A DNA stretch of 5,489 nt, taken from Anaerolineales bacterium UBA2232. GTDB taxonomy: Bacteria; Chloroflexota; Anaerolineae; UBA2200. A program made the position numbers and the translations under genes. Where the stretch lies: positions 1 through 5,489 of the forward strand of contig DDYO01000053.1 in NCBI GenBank assembly GCA_002348045.1. Reading direction: 5' to 3'. Shown one piece after another: positions 1 to 4,779 of this stretch. Position 1 is the first letter of the stretch, and each line of letters opens with the position of its first letter. The notes under the pieces are model-generated. The model searched no databases, was not told the origin of the DNA, and worked only from the letters and a program-made list of their open reading frames with translations.

Positions 1-141
1 GACACGGTTGCCGACGCAGCGGGCGCCTCAGACTAACAATGCCACCCCTGCGTCGCTGCGCTCCGACTGCCTGTCCGAATGATCGTGGAACAGGTGTCCG
101 GATCAGCGTGGGCTGAGTGTCCGAATGGCGTGGAATCCGCA
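1..141. mobile_element. Right end of an IS21-like insertion sequence (partial, body lies left of the window)
   Basis: The stretch ends in three tandem repeats of the form TGTCCGAAT...CGTGGAA and closes with CCGCA at 141. From memory, several Pseudomonas IS21-family elements carry multiple short terminal repeats of this TGTCCG...GTGGAA kind and end in 5'-TG...CA-3'. On this strand the terminal CA is on the right, so the element body should extend leftwards out of the window. Bases 1-36 read open in frame 1 and stop at TAA 34-36. This could be the last codons of the transposition helper gene (istB), about 105 bp inside the end, but 11 residues cannot establish that. The inner part (37-71) has no feature I recognise. 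A solo remnant rather than an intact element is equally possible. Confidence 0.55.
72..141. repeat. Three 23-bp terminal direct repeats of the insertion sequence
   Basis: TGTCCGAAT starts at 72, TGTCCGGAT at 95 and TGTCCGAAT at 118, exactly 23 bp apart each time. Each is followed by a CGTGG motif (CGTGGAA, CGTGGGC, CGTGGAA). The regular spacing of about two helical turns is typical of transposase-binding sites at IS21-family ends. The outermost unit ends in GGAATCCGCA at 141, taken as the element boundary. Confidence 0.7.
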
Positions 142-225
142 CTTCTTCAGCGGCCAATACAGTTCGGCTGGGCTATAAAGACTCCCAGGTTGGCGTCCAG
201 AGCCAAGCAACAATTTGATCTACAC

Positions 226-234
226 GAGGAAGGA
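226..234 (+). promoter_or_regulatory. Ribosome binding site of the DUF4041/GIY-YIG gene
   Basis: A purine-rich GAGGAAGGA lies 5 nt before the ATG at 240. An in-frame TGA at 216-218 lies just upstream, so the reading frame cannot extend further and this start is well fixed. No convincing -35/-10 pair was found between the insertion-sequence end and this site. Confidence 0.8.
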
Positions 235-239
235 ACCAC

Positions 240-1598
240 ATGGCCCTTAGTGACTATTGGAAGGGACCTGAGCACCGGAGGCGGGCCGATGATCTTGACC
301 TGCAACTGACTGACCTTCAGGCGCGCTATCAGCAACTTCAGGCACTCACCAGGCAGATCGGCGCCATGGAAGTCGTAGAGGTCAAAAATCTGATCGCTCA
401 GGAGAAAAGAAAGCTGGCGGCCGTGCACCAGGAGGTTCAGCGAGCTGAGCAAGATGCAGCTGCGCTCGCGCAACGCTCCTCTGACTTGCAGAGGGAGATC
501 CTCGTCTGGGAAGAGACACTGCTTCTTGAAAGCTTTGCGCTCTACGAGCCCAAGTTCAAGTTGAACTCCAGCCATGAGTACAAAGCCCGACTGGTCGGGG
601 TTCGCGAGCAGCAGAAAGCCTTAATCAAAAGTGGAACGGCAGCGAGTGGAAACACTAACTGGGAGGTGAATGGGAGCAAGGTAGAAGGTCGGAAGCTGGT
701 CAACGACATGATCAAGTTGGTGCTCCGATCATTCAACAATGAAGCTGACTACTGCGTCGACAATGTAAAATTCGACAACGTAGAGCTGGGCGAAAAGCGC
801 ATTCTGAAGTCCTTCGAAACCTGCAACCGTCTCGGCAGAGTGATGTCCGTTGAGCTATCTCGGAAGTACCTGAGCCTCAAGATTGACGAACTGCACCTTG
901 CCCATGAGTTTCAGGTTAAGAAGCAAGAGGAAAAGGAAGATGCCAAGCGCGCCCGAGAAGAGCTGCGGGAACAGCAGAAGCTAGAGCAGGAGATTCGCGC
1001 CGCTCGGGAGAAGATCGCTAAGGAGCGCAAACACTTCGCGACCGCAATGCGCGAGCTACAGGCTCGCTTGGAAAAGGCACAATCGGAGGAGGAACGCGCG
1101 CCGCTTGTGGCCAAGTTGGCAGAGATTGAAGCAGGTCGCGCTGCGCTGGAAAGCGAAGAGAAACTTATCGACTATCGCGAACAGAACGCCAAAGCTGGCT
1201 ACGTTTATGTGATCTCCAACGTCGGAGCATTCGGGGAAGGAATTTACAAGATCGGTATGACCCGCCGCCTGGAGCCAATGGATCGCGTCGATGAGTTAGG
1301 TGATGCGTCGGTGCCATTCTGGTTTGACGTACATGCGATGGTTTTCTCGGATAACGCCCCAGCATTGGAAGCAAAGCTTCATGAACGTTTTGCGGCCGGT
1401 CGGTTAAATAAGGTTAACGGGCGCAAGGAGTTCTTCCGCGCCGACATTGCTGAAATAGAGGCGGTCATTCGAGAAAACTACGATGCTGCTGTCGAGGTCA
1501 CTCACGAAGCTCCAGCAGAGCAGTATCGAGAGAGCCTACGGATGGAATCACCCAAGGCTACAGTTCAGCAATTAGAACCAGCTGCAGCACAGAGCTGA
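240..1598 (+). CDS. DUF4041 domain protein with C-terminal GIY-YIG (T5orf172/MUG113) nuclease domain, SNIPE-like
   Basis: Predicted DNA nuclease of 452 residues, probably phage defence. Order of parts: N-terminal coiled coil (about 14-90); DUF4041 core (about 90-225) with the family-like run LVNDMIKLVLRSFNNEAD, then NVELGEKRILKSFETCNRL and SRKYLSLKIDELHLAHEF; a long charged coiled coil rich in E/K/R (about 225-315); a GIY-YIG domain (320-412); and an Ala/Glu-rich tail. In the nuclease domain I see VYV at 322-324 (GIY equivalent), YKIG at 336-339 (YIG equivalent), R349, E377 as the likely metal-binding glutamate in LEAKLHERF, and N393 with EFF at 397-399, so the active site looks intact. From memory, DUF4041 plus GIY-YIG is the architecture of SNIPE, an inner-membrane nuclease that cuts incoming phage DNA. 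That protein has an N-terminal membrane helix. None is visible here, and an upstream in-frame stop (216-218) excludes a longer N-terminus. The gene stands alone beside an IS end. The domain call is firm; the defence role is inferred. A phage-borne DUF4041 protein is the main alternative. Confidence 0.88.
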   Translation: MALSDYWKGPEHRRRADDLDLQLTDLQARYQQLQALTRQIGAMEVVEVKNLIAQEKRKLAAVHQEVQRAEQDAAALAQRSSDLQREILVWEETLLLESFALYEPKFKLNSSHEYKARLVGVREQQKALIKSGTAASGNTNWEVNGSKVEGRKLVNDMIKLVLRSFNNEADYCVDNVKFDNVELGEKRILKSFETCNRLGRVMSVELSRKYLSLKIDELHLAHEFQVKKQEEKEDAKRAREELREQQKLEQEIRAAREKIAKERKHFATAMRELQARLEKAQSEEERAPLVAKLAEIEAGRAALESEEKLIDYREQNAKAGYVYVISNVGAFGEGIYKIGMTRRLEPMDRVDELGDASVPFWFDVHAMVFSDNAPALEAKLHERFAAGRLNKVNGRKEFFRADIAEIEAVIRENYDAAVEVTHEAPAEQYRESLRMESPKATVQQLEPAAAQS

Positions 1599-1662
1599 AT
1601 CCCCGGTTTCGTAGGTACCTTCAAGCCTTAAATGGAAGTCCTCTAAGTCTCTGCATGATCGG

Positions 1663-1715
1663 CCGCTTCTGGCCGAAAGCAGAGGATACGGCAGGTTGCA
1701 ATCGGCCAGAAGCGG
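1663..1715. repeat. Inverted repeat with 14-bp arms between converging genes (possible bidirectional terminator or dispersed palindromic element)
   Basis: Arm CCGCTTCTGGCCGA at 1663-1676 pairs perfectly with TCGGCCAGAAGCGG at 1702-1715 around a 25-nt loop. The left side can also fold on itself: CGGCC 1660-1664 with GGCCG 1671-1675, around a 6-nt loop. It lies 64 bp after the stop of the nuclease gene and 12 bp beyond the stop of the traX-like gene, so both transcripts run into it. No T-run follows on either strand, which argues against a classical intrinsic terminator. The sequence resembles dispersed CGCTTCTGGCCGA-type intergenic repeats that I recall from proteobacterial genomes. The rest of 1599-1727 holds nothing recognisable. 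Confidence 0.6.
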
Positions 1716-1727
1716 ACAAACGCCCTT

Positions 1728-2426
1728 TCAGGGGCTCACCAGGTATATGGCTGCCAGGTGACCTGGATAGAACCAGTATCCCCATCGTCCAACAGGCCAA
1801 GGACGGAGAGAGCTGGATTGCCGCAACAGGGCAAGGCCAAATGGCGCAGCGGCACCAGCCATAACGAACATCGCCACCGTCTCCGGTGTGACCCCCCAGC
1901 CTTCCAACCAGCGATTACGACTGTTGGCCAGAATGGCTAGTACGGCAGGCAGCCACCACCAACGCATGCCTCGCAGCCCAAGCATAAAGGCAGCAGGCAA
2001 AATCACACCGACTAAGCCGTACATCAGTTGATGATGGAAAAGTATCGCAAGGACCAGCGCTCCAGTAGCCAGTAGCAGGCTGTTCCGGTCCGCGTGATGG
2101 ACGCCCCAAGCGACCAGCAGACCAAGTAACAAAGTCGGCATCACGTTGAGCGTCGCACTTTCCGGTGAGAGTTCACGGTACGGCAATTCCGAAATCAGGG
2201 AGAACACCAGCAACCAGCCGAGGTAGCGCGCATTTCCTTCGCTGAATAGTTCGCCGGGGCGGGTTCTGGTGACGTTGGCTGCGATGCTCAGACAGAACAA
2301 CGGAAAAGCGAGACGACCTATGATGAACAGGCCGTAAGCGTCAGGCCACAAATAGCGCAGGTGGTCGATCAGCATGCTGAACATGGCCAACCACTTGACC
2401 AGATCGAGCCCCGCATCGCGCCTCAC
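1728..2426 (-). CDS. TraX family membrane protein
   Basis: An integral inner-membrane protein of 232 residues with about 6-8 hydrophobic segments. It fits the TraX family (F-plasmid TraX, about 250 residues, N-acetylates pilin); chromosomal homologues outside conjugation loci have no established substrate. Family-like features are DLVKWLAMFSMLIDHL at 8-23 with the Asp-His pair D21-H22, GRLAFPLF at 37-44, RYLGWLLVFSLISELPY at 67-83, LNVMPTLLLGLL at 93-104, and a C-terminal WFYPGHLA at 218-225. It starts with GTG (2424-2426). That codon overlaps the TGA of the yqaA-like gene by 4 nt (GTGA), so translation is probably coupled. It is the last gene of the metal-efflux operon. No conjugation genes are nearby, so pilin acetylation is unlikely here; transfer of an acyl group to a membrane or envelope substrate is only a guess. 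Confidence 0.82.
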   Translation of the reverse strand: MRRDAGLDLVKWLAMFSMLIDHLRYLWPDAYGLFIIGRLAFPLFCLSIAANVTRTRPGELFSEGNARYLGWLLVFSLISELPYRELSPESATLNVMPTLLLGLLVAWGVHHADRNSLLLATGALVLAILFHHQLMYGLVGVILPAAFMLGLRGMRWWWLPAVLAILANSRNRWLEGWGVTPETVAMFVMAGAAAPFGLALLRQSSSLRPWPVGRWGYWFYPGHLAAIYLVSP

Positions 2427-2863
2427 CCCAACACCCCGAACGCCAACGCCGCCAGCGCCAGGTAACGCCCCGCCTTGGCCACCAGTACGATCAGCAGAAA
2501 GCTCCAGAACGGCTCACGCAGCATGCCGGCAATAACGGTCAACGGGTCGCCAATGATCGGCGCCCAGCTTAGCAGCAGTGACCAGCGCCCATAGCGGTGG
2601 TAGGCCCGCTGAGCACGTAGCAACTTGTCATCCGCTACCGGGAACCAGCGTTTATGGCGGAAGTGCTCGATGTAGCGCCCCAGTAGCCAGTTGATGATCG
2701 AGCCAAGTACGTTGCCAACCGTAGCCACTACCAGCAACAAGGCCGGAGATTGCTTGCCTGCCAGCAGCAAGCTGGTCAACACCGCTTCGGACTGCATTGG
2801 CAGCAGAGTGGCGGCCCCAAAGGCTGCGACGAACAACCCCAGGTAGGCTGAGAAGTCCCACAT
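2423..2863 (-). CDS. yqaA: YqaA family (DedA/SNARE-associated) membrane protein
   Basis: A small inner-membrane protein of 146 residues, the usual size for YqaA. The DedA superfamily includes lipid scramblases and proteins needed for membrane homeostasis and proton-motive force; the exact substrate of the YqaA branch is not known to me. Signature residues are LLPMQSEAVL at 20-29 with acidic E26, the G-N-x-x-G run 50-54 with N58 and GRY 62-64, and the long re-entrant motif SWAPIIGDPLTVIAG at 99-113. About four hydrophobic stretches are visible (3-22, 40-62, 94-113, 118-144). The ATG (2861-2863) begins one nt after the TGA of the exporter gene, and its own stop overlaps the GTG of the traX-like gene, so it sits firmly inside the operon. 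No strong Shine-Dalgarno is present; an AGGG lies 13 nt upstream, consistent with coupled translation. Confidence 0.85.
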   Translation of the reverse strand: MWDFSAYLGLFVAAFGAATLLPMQSEAVLTSLLLAGKQSPALLLVVATVGNVLGSIINWLLGRYIEHFRHKRWFPVADDKLLRAQRAYHRYGRWSLLLSWAPIIGDPLTVIAGMLREPFWSFLLIVLVAKAGRYLALAALAFGVLG

Positions 2864-2864
2864 T

Positions 2865-3983
2865 TCAGGTATTCAACCCTGCCCACCCGTGCAGGCCGAC
2901 ATAGATGCCCACTCCGATGATCAGCAGGCTGGACAGGTACGGAGCGCGGCGCGCTACCGCACCCAACCAGGGCCAGCGGTTGGAGGCATGACGCGTGCCA
3001 ATGGCTGCCGCTACACCCACAGCCACCAGGGTCAAGGCCAAACCGACACTGAAGCTGAGCACCAACACCGCACCAAGCGTGACTTCCTTGACCTGTAGGC
3101 AGAGCAGTAGCACGGTGATAGCCGCAGGACAGGGAATCAGTCCTCCCGTCAGGCCGAAGAGAATGACCTGCCCAGTACTCACGTTGCGGCTGGAGAATCG
3201 CCGACGAATATCGTTGGCATGGGCTCGCTCATGGGCGTCCTGATAGCCATCCAGTGACAGCTCCAAGCCGTCCAGGTCTGCATGGGCATGTTCATGAAAC
3301 GCCAGGTCATAGTCGTGGGAGTGGCCACCATGACCGAGGCTCAATCGCACGTCGAATTCGTGCGGTTCTGGGATCTCATCCACGGACTCCAAATAGCCAT
3401 CGCGCTCGGTAAAAGCGAAGCGCCGCATGCGGCCGTTGGCGCGGGTCGTCTGTAGCCAGGCATCTGTGGCCTTCCAGGGCTGACCGCTGATCGTACGTAA
3501 TCGCCAACGCGGAGCGACACCTTCCTCGAAAATTGACAGCTCGATGCGCCCGTGACCGGTGTCGATACGTCGCGTTTCGTCGTGCGCATGGTCATGCGAG
3601 TGAGGATGATCACCTTCCTGTTCGAAGCGCCACATCTGCTCTCCACGCCAGGTGCGCCAGAGCATCCACAGGGCGATGCCGATGATCAGAACCGCCGAGG
3701 CTAGCTGGAAGTATGGCTCGGTCGTCTGGGCGTCGAGGTTTTGACCCAGATACATACCGCCGATGGCAACCAGCCAGACCACCGCTGTATGCGAGGCCGT
3801 CGCAGCCAGACCCAATAGGATGGCCTGACGGACAGAGCCACGGATCGCCACGATGAACGCCGCCATCATGGTTTTCGAGTGCCCAGGTTCCAGGCCGTGC
3901 AGGGCACCTAGCAGGATGGCGGTGGGAACATACAGCCAAGCCTGGCTGGCCCCCTGTTGCAAGAGTTCGGCAAAGGACGACAT
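2865..3983 (-). CDS. mrdH: NicO/RcnA-type metal efflux transporter with His-rich insertion (MrdH-like)
   Basis: Predicted inner-membrane exporter of divalent metals (Ni, Co, probably Zn and Cd), 372 residues against about 270 for E. coli RcnA. The transport core is split: N-terminal helices at about 18-46, 52-80 and 92-112 carry GALHGLEPGHSKTMMAAF (26-43), and C-terminal helices at about 270-297, 299-328 and 347-368 carry GLTGGLIPCPAAIT (277-290). Between them lies a 155-residue hydrophilic insert. Its start has His at 126, 128, 130, 132 and 134; a beta-rich stretch follows (about 143-215: RIELSIFEEGVAPRWRLR, then YLESVDEIPEPHEF); a second His cluster sits at 218, 221, 223, 230, 232 and 234. 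From memory, P. putida MrdH (about 40 kDa) was described as a single-component RcnA/RND chimera giving Cd, Zn and Ni tolerance, and it is paired with the NreA-like gene mreA. Size, architecture and neighbour match here. ATG 3981-3983 follows the sensor gene by 9 nt. The symbol is by architecture, not alignment. Confidence 0.88.
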   Translation of the reverse strand: MSSFAELLQQGASQAWLYVPTAILLGALHGLEPGHSKTMMAAFIVAIRGSVRQAILLGLAATASHTAVVWLVAIGGMYLGQNLDAQTTEPYFQLASAVLIIGIALWMLWRTWRGEQMWRFEQEGDHPHSHDHAHDETRRIDTGHGRIELSIFEEGVAPRWRLRTISGQPWKATDAWLQTTRANGRMRRFAFTERDGYLESVDEIPEPHEFDVRLSLGHGGHSHDYDLAFHEHAHADLDGLELSLDGYQDAHERAHANDIRRRFSSRNVSTGQVILFGLTGGLIPCPAAITVLLLCLQVKEVTLGAVLVLSFSVGLALTLVAVGVAAAIGTRHASNRWPWLGAVARRAPYLSSLLIIGVGIYVGLHGWAGLNT

Positions 3984-3992
3984 GGCGGGGGC

Positions 3993-4280
3993 TCAGAGGT
4001 ACTTGGTGATCTGCTTGAATTCTTCAAGTGGCGCCCGCTCACCGTTGGTGAGAGCGCCGACCGTGTGCTCCAGGCAGTGGTCGATGTGATCCTGAATCAG
4101 CGTGCGTTTGGCCTGACACACCGCTTTCTCAACCGCATGCAGTTGCTGGGCAATGTCAACGCACGCGCGTCCATCTTCGATCATGCCAACAATGCTGCGC
4201 AGATGGCCTTCGGCACGCTTCAACCTTTTGATGATTTCCTTATGACTTTGGTGCTGATGTTCGTGTTCGTGCTTGCTCAT
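3993..4280 (-). CDS. mreA: RcnR/CsoR (DUF156) family metal-sensing transcriptional repressor, NreA/MreA-like
   Basis: An all-helical DUF156 repressor of 95 residues with no separate DNA-binding domain; family members bind DNA as tetramers and release it when metal binds. Visible features are the family start HKEIIKRLKRAEGHLRSIVGM at about 13-33 (basic, DNA-facing) and a ligand set C40, H65, C69 with extra H68 and H72. A flexible N-terminus MSKHEHEHQHQSHKEI has His at 4, 6, 8, 10 and 13. Cys-His-Cys is the Cu(I) CsoR pattern but also that of the nickel sensor InrS, which uses N-terminal His; with a NicO exporter next door, Ni/Co/Zn/Cd sensing is likelier than copper. An in-frame ATG at 4310 would add 10 residues, but the predicted transcription start lies near 4307. 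I therefore chose ATG 4278-4280, which has GAGG 7 nt upstream. It heads the operon and probably represses it and itself through the palindrome at 4319-4335. Confidence 0.88.
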   Translation of the reverse strand: MSKHEHEHQHQSHKEIIKRLKRAEGHLRSIVGMIEDGRACVDIAQQLHAVEKAVCQAKRTLIQDHIDHCLEHTVGALTNGERAPLEEFKQITKYL

Positions 4281-4287
4281 CGCGGAG

Positions 4288-4291
4288 CCTC
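4288..4291 (-). promoter_or_regulatory. Ribosome binding site deciding the mreA start
   Basis: On the minus strand GAGG (complement of CCTC 4288-4291) lies 7 nt before the ATG at 4280. This spacing, plus the promoter position, favours the short 95-residue form over the 105-residue form. Confidence 0.65.
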
Positions 4292-4313
4292 GTGCAAGGA
4301 TAATCGCCATCGC

Positions 4314-4342
4314 ATCCTATCCCCCTGGGGGGGATGCGTCAA
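4314..4342 (-). promoter_or_regulatory. Sigma70-type promoter of the mreA-mrdH-yqaA-traX operon
   Basis: Reading the minus strand, -35 TTGACG (complement of 4337-4342) and -10 TAGGAT (complement of 4314-4319) are separated by exactly 17 nt. Transcription should begin near 4307, giving a leader of roughly 27 nt before ATG 4280. The spacer is almost entirely the C/G palindrome proposed as operator, so a bound repressor would block RNA polymerase directly. Confidence 0.72.
4319..4335. promoter_or_regulatory. CsoR/RcnR-type operator palindrome
   Basis: ATCCCCC (4319-4325) and GGGGGAT (4329-4335) form a perfect 7-bp inverted repeat around TGG. An AT-flanked C-tract/G-tract dyad is the known type of operator for CsoR/RcnR-family repressors. 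A second, outer pair CGCATCC (4311-4317) and GGATGCG (4332-4338) overlaps it. It lies inside the 17-nt spacer of the minus-strand promoter and 47 bp before the divergent ATG at 4382, so one site could control both directions. Confidence 0.75.
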
Positions 4343-4381
4343 ACCAGGCAATCCTCCTGTCGAGTCGCAATCAGTCCGTCG

Positions 4382-4723
4382 ATGCTGAGCCAAATTGCTA
4401 CATGCCGATTTCTTTCCGCTCTGGCACTACTGTCGATGTTGCTGTGGGCGGGGCATGCGTTTTCCGGCTACGGAAAAATTGCGCAAGTGGGCACCATCTC
4501 TCATCAGCACAGCCATGATGAGGACCTGAGCGAACAAGATTTTCAGCTCTGGGGAGACCATCAGCACTCGTCGTTGATGGCCGACCATGTCCATGAAACC
4601 CCGCACCTCTCGGCCTGGCTGCCGACGCCTCAATACCTAGCGGCGGAGCAGCCATTGACTGCCGGCCCACTGCGCTTGCCCAGTGGCCACAGCACGCGGA
4701 TAGAACGTCCCCCTCGATTCTGA
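4382..4723 (+). CDS. Small secreted His-rich protein, putative periplasmic metal-binding (CzcI-like at most)
   Basis: A 113-residue product that I do not assign to a named family. Residues 1-28 look like a signal peptide: the hydrophobic core FLSALALLSMLLWAG (10-24) ends at AFS/GYG. The mature part has His at 41, 43, 45, 60, 62, 69, 71 and 75 in short HxH or HxxxH groups (HQHSHDED, GDHQHSS, ADHVHETPH), suited to loose divalent-metal binding in the periplasm. The tail is Pro/Arg-rich and ends RIERPPRF, which recalls small CzcI-type or DUF2946 proteins near metal-resistance genes; that likeness is impressionistic. An in-frame ATG at 4334 would add 16 residues, but it would place the start inside the operator, and the 4382 start gives a normal signal peptide. 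Neither start has a strong Shine-Dalgarno. It is 56 nt upstream of the HupE-like gene, probably cotranscribed and divergent from mreA. Confidence 0.68.
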   Translation: MLSQIATCRFLSALALLSMLLWAGHAFSGYGKIAQVGTISHQHSHDEDLSEQDFQLWGDHQHSSLMADHVHETPHLSAWLPTPQYLAAEQPLTAGPLRLPSGHSTRIERPPRF

Positions 4724-4768
4724 GTATCTCTTCGACTCTGGCCCTCGTGGCCCAGACTTCATCAACTC

Positions 4769-4772
4769 AGGA
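4769..4772 (+). promoter_or_regulatory. Ribosome binding site of the HupE/UreJ-like gene
   Basis: AGGA lies 7 nt before the ATG at 4780. The 56-nt gap after the His-rich gene shows no promoter I can support, so the two genes are probably on one transcript. Confidence 0.55.
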
Positions 4773-4779
4773 TCTACCT

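Noticed and set aside
1..36. Open frame-1 tail ending in TAA that could be the C-terminus of an IS21 helper ATPase
   Set aside because: Only 11 codons are present, with no recognisable motif; mentioned with the mobile element but not called as a gene.
174..179. TATAAA as a -10 box for the nuclease gene
   Set aside because: No acceptable -35 hexamer occurs 15-19 nt upstream (the 17-nt position reads CGGCCA), so a promoter cannot be supported.
147..575. 142-codon minus-strand open frame opposite the start of the nuclease gene
   Set aside because: It is the antisense shadow of a gene with strong domain evidence, spans the intergenic region and matches no family I recognise.
1754..1766. Perfect palindrome CCAGGT-G-ACCTGG near the 3' end of the traX-like gene
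   Set aside because: Short, inside coding sequence, and without any partner signal; likely chance.
4273..4304. Possible plus-strand promoter TTGCTC...GATAAT for the divergent His-rich gene
   Set aside because: The spacer would be 20 nt and the -35 is weak; a divergent promoter probably exists but this one is not convincing.
3957..4388. 143-codon plus-strand open frame across mreA and its promoter
   Set aside because: It lies antisense to the well-supported sensor gene and crosses the operator; no coding features of its own.
4739..4751. Small GGCC...GGCC stem between the His-rich gene and the HupE-like gene
   Set aside because: A 4-bp stem with no T-run; too weak to call a terminator.
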